Positions 18,032 to 26,082 of a stretch of 64,000 nt of DNA are shown here, piece after piece (the stretch's first letter is position 1; every line of letters begins with the position of its first letter). Under the pieces are notes generated by a model, which had not been told where the DNA came from, searched no databases, and was given only the letters and a program-made list of their open reading frames with translations. Origin of the DNA: UBA8079 sp049601915 (GTDB lineage: Bacteria; Pseudomonadota; Alphaproteobacteria; UBA6615); NCBI GenBank assembly GCA_049601915.1, contig JBMYRB010000001.1:62001-126000 (forward strand), written 5' to 3'. Position numbers and translations under genes: made by a program.

Positions 18032-18039
18032 GATTCGCC

Positions 18040-18585
18040 TCAGCCGATCTTGATATTGGTGTCAGTCAGGAAGGTATGCGCGGGCACCACCAGATTGGTT
18101 GGTGCCGGGCCCTTCCGGATGCGACCTGCAGTGTCAAATTGAGAACCGTGACAGGGACAGAACCAGCCGCCCCAATCTCCGCGTGGTTCAGAGGCCTTCT
18201 GCCCCAGCGGCACACAGCCCAGATGGGTGCAGACACCCACCACAACGAGCCATTCCGGCCGATCAGTACGTTGGGCATCTGTCTCCGGATCACGCAGTTC
18301 GCTCAACGGCGTGTCGACGGCCTCGGCGATAGCCGCCGGGGTGCGTCGGTCGATAAAGACCGGCTTGCCGCGCCATTTTACAGTGATCCGCTGTCCGACT
18401 TCGACCTGCGACACGTCGACTTCAACGGAGGACAGGGCCAAAACCTCGGCCGACGGGTTCATCGAATCGACGAACGGCCAGAGCGCGATCGCCCCGCCTA
18501 CCCCGGCAAACGCACCGGCGGAAAGGTATAGAAAATCGCGCCGGCTCCCAGAATGACCGTCGTGATCCTGAGTATCATCGCTCAT
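18040..18585 (-). CDS. petA: Rieske iron-sulfur protein of the bc1 complex
   Basis: [2Fe-2S] subunit of complex III. The 181 residues start with a twin-arginine-like anchor region (GSRRDFLYLSAGAFAGVGG) and one membrane helix. Cluster ligands are in CTHLGCVPLG and CPCHGSQFD. I chose the ATG at 18585, preceded by AAGGA; the frame is open further upstream but lacks family resemblance there. It heads the petABC operon. Confidence 0.96.
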   Translation of the reverse strand: MSDDTQDHDGHSGSRRDFLYLSAGAFAGVGGAIALWPFVDSMNPSAEVLALSSVEVDVSQVEVGQRITVKWRGKPVFIDRRTPAAIAEAVDTPLSELRDPETDAQRTDRPEWLVVVGVCTHLGCVPLGQKASEPRGDWGGWFCPCHGSQFDTAGRIRKGPAPTNLVVPAHTFLTDTNIKIG

Positions 18586-18781
18586 GAGCAAATGTCCTTG
18601 GTTCGGCGGTCTGCGTCCGCCTTGAGACCTGTTGTGCACATGGCCCTTGGGTATGAGATTTTCCGATTTCCAGCAATGTGACACCGTGCCGCAACAGAAT
18701 ATGTCCGCCGCGTCGCGATTCGCCTCCACGCTGTAACCAGAATACCCCCTGATACCATGTGTTCCTTACACTTCGTGCGGA

Positions 18782-18787
18782 TATAAT
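18782..18787 (+). promoter_or_regulatory. Candidate -10 element for trmL
   Basis: A perfect TATAAT lies in the divergent gap of about 290 bases between petA and trmL. No strong -35 box is seen at 16-18 bases upstream, so only the -10 is supported. The rest of the gap holds no recognised gene. Confidence 0.3.
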
Positions 18788-18874
18788 CGAAGTCCAAAGC
18801 GTTTGCCAAGCCCGCCTTGAACGCTTCTCCACAACGTTGTGCCGCAACCAACCCCGGCACCGGAGATCACCGCC

Positions 18875-19330
18875 TTGCGTATCGCCCTTTACCAGCCCGA
18901 CATTCCCCAGAATGCAGGCGCCATCCTCCGCCTGGCCGCGTGCCTGAACATCCCGGTCGACCTAATCGAACCGGCTGGATTCGTGCTCAGCAATCACGGC
19001 GTGCGACGCGCGGGAATGGACTACCTGGAACAGGTAGATCTGACACGGCACATCTCCTGGGACGCCTTCGAGGCCAGCGTAGTTCCCCCGCAAAGGCTGA
19101 TCCTGTTGAGCACGAAGGCGACAGAACGGCACATTGACTTTGCCTACCACCCCGACGATACGCTGCTTGTCGGACGTGAAAGCGACGGGGTGCCACAAAC
19201 CGTGCACGCAAGGGCCGACGTCCAGCTGCGGGTCCCCATTCAGGTGGCCTCGAGATCACTGAACGTCGTCACTGCCCTGGCGCTCGTGCTTGGCGAGGCG
19301 TTGCGGCAACAGGACGGGTTTCCCGTTTAA
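18875..19330 (+). CDS. trmL: tRNA (cytidine(34)-2'-O)-methyltransferase
   Basis: SPOUT-class methyltransferase that 2'-O-methylates the wobble base of certain tRNA-Leu. From LRIALYQPDIPQNAGAILRLAACL through DLIEPAGFVLSNHGVRRAGMDYLEQV to the knot region LLVGRESDGVPQTVH and LNVVTALALVLGEALRQ, it matches TrmL closely, at about 151 residues. I favour the TTG at 18875, preceded by GGAG at 9 bases and matching the usual MRIALYQPDIPQN start. A GTG at 18839 would add 12 residues but has no ribosome-binding site. Confidence 0.92.
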   Translation: MRIALYQPDIPQNAGAILRLAACLNIPVDLIEPAGFVLSNHGVRRAGMDYLEQVDLTRHISWDAFEASVVPPQRLILLSTKATERHIDFAYHPDDTLLVGRESDGVPQTVHARADVQLRVPIQVASRSLNVVTALALVLGEALRQQDGFPV

Positions 19331-19349
19331 AAACTAAGGTGTGCAGCCG

Positions 19350-20210
19350 ATGACGAACGAGAATCACAAAGCAACGGCGGCGGCCTGGTTCGCACAGTTG
19401 CGCGACGATATATGTGCCGCATTCGAGGCGATTGAAGATGACCTGGAGGGTACGATGAACGACCAGCCTGCCGGCCGTTTCGAACAGTCGAGCTGGGAAC
19501 GGCCCGGCCAGGACGGCGCGCCGGGCGGCGGCGGCGTGATGTCGATCATGCGTGGCCGGGTATTCGAGAAGGTGGGCGTGAACATCTCCACGGTCGAGGG
19601 CGTATTTTCGGAAGAATTCCGCAAGAACATTCCCGGTGCGGCGAAAGACGGCCGCTTTTGGGCCTCCGGCGTCTCTCTCGTGGCCCATATGCACTCGCCC
19701 CTGGTGCCGGCCGTGCACATGAACACACGCCATATCGTGACGTCGAACAGCTGGTTCGGGGGCGGGGCGGACCTGACGCCGATGTATCCCGATGAGGACG
19801 ACACGGCCCTGTTCCACGCCCGCATGCAGGCGGCGTGTGACGCGCACGACCCGGATTATCATCCCAAGTTCAAGGCGTGGTGCGACGAGTATTTCCATCT
19901 CAAGCATCGCGATGAGCCGCGCGGGGTCGGCGGCATCTTCTATGACTATGTCGACACCGGCGACTGGGATGCGGATTTCGCGTTCACCCAGGATGTCGGC
20001 AAGGCATTTCTCGACGTTTACCCGCGCATCGTGCGTCGCCACATGAATGAAAGCTGGACCGAAGATCAGCGCGCTCACCAGCTGCAGCGGCGCGGCCGCT
20101 ATGTGGAATTCAACCTGCTTTACGATCGGGGCACCCAGTTCGGCCTCAAAACCGGCGGCAATGTGGAGGCGATCCTGATGTCCCTCCCGCCGGTGGTCAC
20201 CTGGCCTTGA
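19350..20210 (+). CDS. hemF: Oxygen-dependent coproporphyrinogen III oxidase
   Basis: Haem biosynthesis: oxidatively decarboxylates coproporphyrinogen III to protoporphyrinogen IX using O2. The 286 residues contain FEQSSWERPGQDGAPGGGGVMSIMRGRVFEKVGVNIS, the signature SLVAHMHSPLVPAVHMNTRHI, WFGGGADLTPMYP, and the C-terminal RRGRYVEFNLLYDRGTQFGLKTGGNVEAILMSLPP. The ATG at 19350 follows AAGG; an in-frame GTG 9 bases earlier is less likely. It indicates aerobic haem synthesis. Confidence 0.97.
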   Translation: MTNENHKATAAAWFAQLRDDICAAFEAIEDDLEGTMNDQPAGRFEQSSWERPGQDGAPGGGGVMSIMRGRVFEKVGVNISTVEGVFSEEFRKNIPGAAKDGRFWASGVSLVAHMHSPLVPAVHMNTRHIVTSNSWFGGGADLTPMYPDEDDTALFHARMQAACDAHDPDYHPKFKAWCDEYFHLKHRDEPRGVGGIFYDYVDTGDWDADFAFTQDVGKAFLDVYPRIVRRHMNESWTEDQRAHQLQRRGRYVEFNLLYDRGTQFGLKTGGNVEAILMSLPPVVTWP

Positions 20211-20331
20211 ATGTTATTCGCCGAAATTCACGTCACGCGAAGTTCCTAAGTCGCCCGGCCCGGGCTAGTTTCAGCATAGATATATCCAGCCCGGTCCTCT
20301 CGACCGGCGCCGGCGCTGAACTGGAGAGAAC

Positions 20332-20892
20332 ATGACCCGCATTTCACGTTGCCTGACCACATCGCTCGCCGCAGCCATGCTGTTCGCTGCGAGCTGGCTC
20401 CTCGTCCCCGCAGCGATCGCACAGGCCCTGCCGGTCAATGCGTTCTATGGGCATTATCAGGGTTCCGGAGTGGCCGAGAACAGCCACTCCCTCTATTTCG
20501 GTGTCACCGTCCGGGACCTCGACGTCAAGATCGGTGCCGAGGATGCGGGCTTTTATGTCGAATGGACGAGCGTCATCCGTGGCGGCGGCGACCCCAACAA
20601 CCCCGATATCCGCCGACGCACCCAGCGCATGGACTTCGTACCCGGCGCCGACGCGAACGCGTTCAACGCCAAGGGCCGGGACAATCCGCGCGGTGACGGC
20701 CTCGCCTGGGCCCATGTCCACGATCAAACCCTGTCCATACATGTGATGCAGATAACTGCGGCGGGAGGATATGTGATCCAAACCTACAATCGAACCCTTG
20801 AAGGCACGGGCATGCGCCTCAAGTTTATCAATATCGCCGACGGCGAACCGCAACGCGAGGTCGATGCCCGGCTGGTCAAGGTCGGGAATTAG
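20332..20892 (+). CDS. Secreted protein of unknown function (paralogue 1)
   Basis: A 186-residue exported protein. Sec signal peptide MTRISRCLTTSLAAAMLFAASWLL...AIAQA is followed by about 155 mature residues predicted mostly as beta strand. Features shared with the next gene: FYGHYQGSG/FFGNYVEAG, RDLDV, GF...W.SVIR, NPRGDGLAWA/NPLRGDAVRWA, GG..IQTYNR/GG.LQVYRR. I do not recognise the family. GGAGAG precedes the ATG. Two tandem copies suggest a local duplication, diverged well below half identity by eye. Confidence 0.75.
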   Translation: MTRISRCLTTSLAAAMLFAASWLLVPAAIAQALPVNAFYGHYQGSGVAENSHSLYFGVTVRDLDVKIGAEDAGFYVEWTSVIRGGGDPNNPDIRRRTQRMDFVPGADANAFNAKGRDNPRGDGLAWAHVHDQTLSIHVMQITAAGGYVIQTYNRTLEGTGMRLKFINIADGEPQREVDARLVKVGN

Positions 20893-20922
20893 GCCCGCAT
20901 TCTTAATCGACGGACGATCCGT

Positions 20923-21507
20923 ATGAAATTCCTTCACAGCCCGAGAACATTGCTCGCAAAGACCGTATTTCTCGCCGCCAGCCTCGTCCTGACAGGAAAC
21001 GCCCATGCGAATGAGGCCGTCGAGAAATTCTTCGGCAACTATGTCGAGGCGGGCAACGCCGTGAATCTGAACTCCGAACACCGCGAGACCCGCGACCTCG
21101 ATGTGACGGTCGAACGCTTCAAGAATGAAGGCTTCATCCTGAAATGGATCACCGTGATCCGCGACGAGAATGGCGGGCGCACCGGCGCCGACGTCAAGCG
21201 GCGCGAGGTCGAGGAAAACTTCATTCCGGTGGAAGACAAGGAGAATGTCTTCATCCTGTCGCCCGAGGGCGGCCTTTTCCAGAAATCCGAACTGCCCAAT
21301 CCCCTGCGTGGCGACGCGGTCCGCTGGGCGGCGATTGACGGCGATGCCATGACGGTCTAATCGCTGGCCATCAGCGAGACCGGCGGTTCGGAATTGCAGG
21401 TCTACCGCCGATTACTCACCCACAAGGGCATAAAGATCACGTTTATGCGCCTGCAGGACGAGGACGTGAAGGTCCGCATGTCCGGCGACCTGGTGCGTCC
21501 GAAACAG
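20923..21507 (+). pseudogene. Secreted protein of unknown function (paralogue 2), interrupted by in-frame TAA
   Basis: Begins with signal peptide MKFLHSPRTLLAKTVFLAASLVLTGNAHA and matches paralogue 1 throughout. After DAVRWAAIDGDAMTV a TAA stop occurs at 21358-21360, but in the same frame the homology continues as SLAISETGGSELQVYRRLLTHKGIKITFMRLQDEDVKV..SGDLVRPK, aligning with the end of paralogue 1. The frame then runs on, with no stop, antisense into cca; a CAG at 21505 is where the paralogue would end. Either a real nonsense mutation or a base-call error; the truncated product would be 145 residues. Confidence 0.72.
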
Positions 21508-21513
21508 AGCCGA

Positions 21514-22821
21514 CTAGCCGAGGCCCACACGTCTCCGCAATCCGACCCACAGCAACCTCCATTTCAGTCTCGCGACGCAGGCCGCGTGGTCAGGTTTGAA
21601 GTCGCGGATCATCCACCAGTTTTCGACTGCCGCAAGATGCCGGCCGATCTCCGGGCCCTGCGGCACACCGAACGCAAGCACATCCGCCCCCTGCAGCGGA
21701 AACATCGGCGGCGACCAGGTCTCGGGAAAGCGCAGCAGTTCCAGCCAGTCCGAATCGTCCGCGACATCTAATTCCGCAAACTCGGCCGCCCGTGCCTCCG
21801 CGCGGGCCCAGCTCAAAATGACCGCGTCGCGCCAGGCATCTGCTCCCAAGTCATAGAGCCGTAATTTGCGGGTGTGGGGATAGAGCTTCGGCGTCATCCC
21901 CGGCGGGATCGACGCCATCGCGGTAAGACGCGCGGTGGCGGCGTTCGACAGATGCAACCGGGCGGCAGCCGATGCCGCGCCCTCGGGGTCGGGCAACAGC
22001 ATCGCCAGCCGGCGCAACGGGTCGGCCTCGTCCAGCGCCCTCTCACGCGCGCCAATGAAAGCGAGACTGAAGGCCAGTTCAGGCCTTTCGTCCGCCGGAA
22101 ACAGCTCAAGAAAGAAGTCGAGATACTCCGTGTGATTGAGCATCCAACCGGTCGCCGGTGACAGCAGAATCTTGAACAGCTCGTCACGAATCCGCTCGCC
22201 TGACAGATTCGCGAACATATCGAAATGCGCGCGGCAGGCCGCGAGGCCGTCGGGATCGAAGGCGGCGGAATCGAATTGCGCGTGAAACCGGAAGAAACGG
22301 AGAATCCGGAGCGCGTCTTCTTCGATGCGGGCGTTGGCATCGCCGATGAACCGTACACGCCGCCCCTCGACATCGGCCATGCCGCCGAGCGGGTCAAACA
22401 CATGGCCGTCGAGGTCCGCATACAGCGCGTTCATGGTGAAGTCACGCCGCGACGCGTCGGCCGCCCAGTCGTCGGTGTAGGCGACCGTTGCGTGGCGGCC
22501 ATCGGTCTCGACATCCACGCGCAGCGTGGTGATCTGAAACAGCTTCTGCTCGAACCGGGCGACCACCGTGCCGTGTTCGATGCCGATCTCCAGCACGTCG
22601 ATGCCCGCCGCATTGAGCCGTGCGAGCGTGACGTCGGGCGGGTGGATCGTCGCGAGGTCGACATCGACGACCGGCCGGTCCATCAAGACGTCGCGCACGC
22701 AGCCGCCGACACATAGCAACGCATGCGCTGGATCGCCGTCCGCCTGCAGGGCAGCAAATACGGCCTGCAGGTCCGGGTCCACCATCCACGGCTGCTGCGG
22801 AATTGTTTGGATTGGAGTCAT
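21514..22821 (-). CDS. cca: CCA tRNA nucleotidyltransferase / poly(A) polymerase family
   Basis: Adds or repairs the 3'-CCA end of tRNAs. The 435 residues show the nucleotidyltransferase core LLCVGGCVRDVLMDRPVVDVDLATIHPPD (the DxD metal site), SRRDFTMNALYADLDGHVFDPLGGMADVEGRRVRFIGDANARIEEDALRILRFFRFHAQF, and the ANLSGERIRDELFKILLSP helical domain. The C-terminal third is longer than the E. coli core and typical of alphaproteobacterial members. The gene is last in a minus-strand DUF1285-NUDIX-cca unit. Confidence 0.95.
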   Translation of the reverse strand: MTPIQTIPQQPWMVDPDLQAVFAALQADGDPAHALLCVGGCVRDVLMDRPVVDVDLATIHPPDVTLARLNAAGIDVLEIGIEHGTVVARFEQKLFQITTLRVDVETDGRHATVAYTDDWAADASRRDFTMNALYADLDGHVFDPLGGMADVEGRRVRFIGDANARIEEDALRILRFFRFHAQFDSAAFDPDGLAACRAHFDMFANLSGERIRDELFKILLSPATGWMLNHTEYLDFFLELFPADERPELAFSLAFIGARERALDEADPLRRLAMLLPDPEGAASAAARLHLSNAATARLTAMASIPPGMTPKLYPHTRKLRLYDLGADAWRDAVILSWARAEARAAEFAELDVADDSDWLELLRFPETWSPPMFPLQGADVLAFGVPQGPEIGRHLAAVENWWMIRDFKPDHAACVARLKWRLLWVGLRRRVGLG

Positions 22822-22834
22822 AGAAACCCGGCGC

Positions 22835-23545
22835 CTAGCGCCAGCGCGCGGTCTCGCCGGTCAGGACCTCGAAAAGGTTGACCAGCATGCCGGCGGTAGC
22901 ACCCCAGATGTATCTGTCCTCAAAGGGCAGGACGTAGAAGTAACGCCGCTTGCCCTGGAAAACCCGGCTCTGGCGTTCGTGATTGGCCGGGTCGAGGATA
23001 AAGGACAGCGGCACCTCGAACACATCGGCCACCTCGCCGGGCTCGCGCACAACGTCAAAGCCGGGCTCTACGAAACCGACCACGGGCGTGATCTCGAAGC
23101 CCGTGCGCACTTCATAGGTGTCCAGCCGGCCGACGAGCTCGACTGATTTGGGCGGCAGGCCGACTTCCTCTTCAGCCTCGCGCAGGGCCGCGGCTTCGGG
23201 GTGGGCATCATCGGGGTCGATTCGGCCGCCGGGAAAACTGATCTGCCCGGCATGGGCACGCAGGTCCGCGGCGCGCTGGGTGAGCAGGACCGTGATCCGG
23301 TCACCATGATCGAGCAGCGGCACCAGGACCGCGGCGGGTATGAGCGGCGGATCGGGCCGCATGCCGATTTCGTTCAAATCGTGGTCGCCGCGCCGGTTGG
23401 GCGGTATCTCGTCGAGGGCCGCGTCGGAATCGTCAAGCAGCATCTGGCTGACGGCCGCCCCGCTGCTGCGTCGGACGTCGAGATGTGACTGGGCAGCAAG
23501 GATGCGCGCGGCGATCCCCGCGCGGTCGGCCGATATCGCGGTCAT
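22835..23545 (-). CDS. NUDIX hydrolase, CoA pyrophosphatase type
   Basis: A 236-residue NUDIX enzyme. The box GGRIDPDDAHPEAAALREAEEEVGL, the preceding RAHAGQISFPGG and a following DTYEVRTGFEITPVVGFV fit the NUDT7/CoA diphosphatase group, which hydrolyses CoA or acyl-CoA to phosphopantetheine and 3',5'-ADP. The ATG overlaps the DUF1285 stop (ATGA), and cca follows within 13 bases, so the three are likely co-transcribed. Confidence 0.92.
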   Translation of the reverse strand: MTAISADRAGIAARILAAQSHLDVRRSSGAAVSQMLLDDSDAALDEIPPNRRGDHDLNEIGMRPDPPLIPAAVLVPLLDHGDRITVLLTQRAADLRAHAGQISFPGGRIDPDDAHPEAAALREAEEEVGLPPKSVELVGRLDTYEVRTGFEITPVVGFVEPGFDVVREPGEVADVFEVPLSFILDPANHERQSRVFQGKRRYFYVLPFEDRYIWGATAGMLVNLFEVLTGETARWR

Positions 23546-24114
23546 GACCCTGCCGGCCCCGCAGCCGATTCGAGCGCAAAAAACATCCCGTCACTCCACA
23601 CGCCAAACAATCCTTTATCCGGGTCCGCCACCGCGAGTTCGGCGAGCTGGTAATAGACCGCGCGCGTCAGCAACGCCTCGAGGCCGTCGCGCACATGCAC
23701 ATAAGGTGAGGGTTCGCCGGTCGATTCGTCGAACGCGATGCGGAGTGGATTTTTTGTCCCCGCTGTCACCATTTCGTCAAGATTGGTGCGGAATATAAGC
23801 GTCTGGTCGCGGCTGTGTCCGGTCACGTCCATCTCTACTGCCGTAAAGGGCGCATCATCCACGTCGATGCGGCCGCGTTCGACCGGTGTTTCCAGCCAGT
23901 ATTGGCCGTCGGTGTCGCGTTTGAGCACCGATGAAAACAAAGTGACCAGCGGTTTACGCCCTATCGGGGAGCCGCGATAATACCAAGTCCCGTCGCGCCC
24001 GATGCGCATGTCGAAGTGACCGCAATCGATCGGTTCGCGCCGGGTGGGGCCTTCGGTGCGGCTTTTGCCGATCCGTTCAAAAAGGCCTTGGGGATTGTTG
24101 GTGTCGGAGCCCAT
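23542..24114 (-). CDS. DUF1285 protein
   Basis: A 190-residue cytoplasmic protein starting MGSDTNNPQGLFERIGKSRTEG. Recognised by PIDCGHFDMRIGRDGTWYYRGSPIGRKPLVTLFSSVLKRD.DGQYWLETPVERGRIDVDDAPFTAV. The family has a known fold but no assigned activity. I chose the ATG at 24114 because the upstream extension is Cys-rich and unlike the family. Divergent from the MoxR gene across 35 bases, so the two promoters must sit close together. Confidence 0.9.
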   Translation of the reverse strand: MGSDTNNPQGLFERIGKSRTEGPTRREPIDCGHFDMRIGRDGTWYYRGSPIGRKPLVTLFSSVLKRDTDGQYWLETPVERGRIDVDDAPFTAVEMDVTGHSRDQTLIFRTNLDEMVTAGTKNPLRIAFDESTGEPSPYVHVRDGLEALLTRAVYYQLAELAVADPDKGLFGVWSDGMFFALESAAGPAGS

Positions 24115-24149
24115 GGTTCGGTCACAGTAGCATTCGCAGGAGCAAGGTC

Positions 24150-25169
24150 GTGCCCACAAATGATGTCGTGCGGTCGGAACTCGATCTTCCGGTCACGGAT
24201 TCAATTTTCGCAGATATCGAGCGCGCAAGCGAACAACTCTCGGCCGTCCGTACAGGCATAGGCCGGGTGATCTTCGGTCAGGAAGAGGTGATCGACGAGA
24301 CGATCATCACCCTGCTCGCGGGCGGCCATCTGCTGCTGCTGGGCGTGCCGGGCCTCGCGAAGACCCGGCTGGTCGAAACTCTGGGCACGGTGCTCGGCCT
24401 CGACAGCCGCCGGGTGCAATGTACGCCTGACCTGATGCCGGCTGACATCATCGGCTCGGAAATTCTCGACGAGACCGAGGACGGCCGAAGCTTTCGTTTT
24501 ATTCCCGGTCCGGTCTTCACCCAGATGTTGATGGCCGACGAAATCAACCGGGCAAGCCCGCGCACCCAGTCCGCATTGCTGCAGGCTATGCAGGAACGCG
24601 AGGTCTCGGTCGCTGGCCACACCCATGCGCTGCCGAGCCCGTTCCACGTGCTCGCGACGCAGAACCCGATCGAGCAGGAAGGGACATACCCCCTGCCTGA
24701 GGCGCAGCTCGACCGCTTCCTTCTGCAGGTCAACATCGGATATCCCGACCCCGAGGCCGAACGGCAAATGCTACTCGTGACCACCGGCCTGAAAGACCGG
24801 TCGCCAAATCAAGTTATGGACGCCGCCCAGCTGATGGCGGCGCAGCAGCTGGTCCGCCGCCTGCCCGTCGGCGAGAGCGTGGTTGACGCGATCCTCGCGC
24901 TCGTGCGGTCCGGGCGGCCCGACACATCGGACCGCGAAGAGGTCGCCCAATGGGTGGCCTGGGGACCCGGCCCCCGCGCCAGTCAGGCACTGATGCTCGC
25001 GACGCGTGCCCGCGCGCTGCTCCAGGGACGCATCTCGCCCTCGATCGATGACGTCGTGGCACTGGCACCCGCGGTCTTGCGCCATCGCATGGCGCTGAAC
25101 TTCGCGGCGCGCGCGGAAGGCCGCACGCTGGAAGATGTAATCGACAGCCTCTGCAGCCCGTTCAAATAG
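24150..25169 (+). CDS. MoxR-family AAA+ ATPase
   Basis: A 339-residue AAA+ ATPase. Seen: an N-terminal helix, GRVIFGQEEVIDETIITLLAGGHLLLLGVPGLAKTRLVETL (Walker A), MLMADEINRASPRTQSALLQAMQEREV (Walker B and sensor), and FHVLATQNPIEQEGTYPLPEAQLDRFLL. MoxR proteins act as chaperone-like remodellers for partners with VWA domains, which the next genes supply. A GTG start at 24150 follows AGGAG by 8 bases. First gene of a four-gene plus-strand operon. Confidence 0.95.
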   Translation: MPTNDVVRSELDLPVTDSIFADIERASEQLSAVRTGIGRVIFGQEEVIDETIITLLAGGHLLLLGVPGLAKTRLVETLGTVLGLDSRRVQCTPDLMPADIIGSEILDETEDGRSFRFIPGPVFTQMLMADEINRASPRTQSALLQAMQEREVSVAGHTHALPSPFHVLATQNPIEQEGTYPLPEAQLDRFLLQVNIGYPDPEAERQMLLVTTGLKDRSPNQVMDAAQLMAAQQLVRRLPVGESVVDAILALVRSGRPDTSDREEVAQWVAWGPGPRASQALMLATRARALLQGRISPSIDDVVALAPAVLRHRMALNFAARAEGRTLEDVIDSLCSPFK

Positions 25170-25179
25170 ACGGCACCGA

Positions 25180-26076
25180 ATGGCATCCACAAACGAGCCC
25201 GCAACGCGCCGTATTGCCGAAGAGATCGCGTCGGCGTTTCCGCCACTGCTTGTGGCAGCAGACCGGGTCGCATCAACCGTCGCGCAGGGTGTGCATGGCC
25301 GCCGCCGGGTCGGACAGGGCGAAACCTTCTGGCAGTACCGGCAGTTTGCCTTCGGCGACAGCCCGCGCGATATCGACTGGCGACGCTCGGCGCGCTCGGA
25401 TCGTCTTTTTGTCCGGCAAACGGAATGGGAAGCCGCACAAAGCGTGTGGCTCTGGCCCGACCTCACGGCCTCTATGCGCTACAGTTCCGACAATAGTTTG
25501 CCCGAGAAACAAGCCCGAGCCGCGATCCTGTCTCTGGCGCTGGCGTCATTGCTGACACGCGGGGGCGAGCGGATCGCCTTGCTCGACCAGCCCGACGCTC
25601 CCGCGACCGGTCGCGCTGCCCTCGACCGCATCGCGATGACGGTGATGCACGCCATGGCACAAGAGCCCGAGACCTATGAGGTCGCGCCCGTCCCGGCCCT
25701 GCCCCGCTATGGCACCGTGGCATTGATCAGCGACTTCATGGTCGAGGAAGGAACCCTGCTTACATTCCTGCGCAACATGGCCGCACGCGGGGTGCGTGGT
25801 CATCTGCTGCAGGTCCTCGACCCCAGCGAAGCGCATTTGCCGTTCCGGGGCCGGACCCGGTTCCGCGGCCTGGAGACCGAGGGAGAATTGCTCGTCGGCC
25901 GGGCCGAGTCCCTGCATGCGGGATATATGGAGCGCCTCGGTTCGCTGCAGTCCGCACTGGCCACCTTTGCGCAACGGGCCGAATGGTCCTACGCGGTGCA
26001 CACGACCGACACGGCGCCAGAACCCGCCCTGCTAGCCATGTTCATGGCCATGACCGAACCCCGGGCGGAGGCCTGA
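25180..26076 (+). CDS. DUF58 domain protein (MoxR partner)
   Basis: A 298-residue protein with a DUF58/VWA-like domain. Recognised by the HGRRRVGQGETFWQYRQFAFGDSPRDIDWRRSARSDRLFVRQTEWE segment; PDLTASMRYSS resembles a degenerate MIDAS motif (D-x-T-x-S). The family co-occurs with MoxR ATPases and BatA-like membrane proteins and is thought to be an adaptor; direct function is not established. It starts 10 bases after the MoxR stop. Confidence 0.92.
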   Translation: MASTNEPATRRIAEEIASAFPPLLVAADRVASTVAQGVHGRRRVGQGETFWQYRQFAFGDSPRDIDWRRSARSDRLFVRQTEWEAAQSVWLWPDLTASMRYSSDNSLPEKQARAAILSLALASLLTRGGERIALLDQPDAPATGRAALDRIAMTVMHAMAQEPETYEVAPVPALPRYGTVALISDFMVEEGTLLTFLRNMAARGVRGHLLQVLDPSEAHLPFRGRTRFRGLETEGELLVGRAESLHAGYMERLGSLQSALATFAQRAEWSYAVHTTDTAPEPALLAMFMAMTEPRAEA

Positions 26077-26082
26077 ACGTAG

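Noticed and set aside
16853..18142. Open frame of about 430 codons antisense to petB
   Set aside because: Extremely charged, low-complexity product with no family resemblance; the real gene is cytochrome b on the minus strand.
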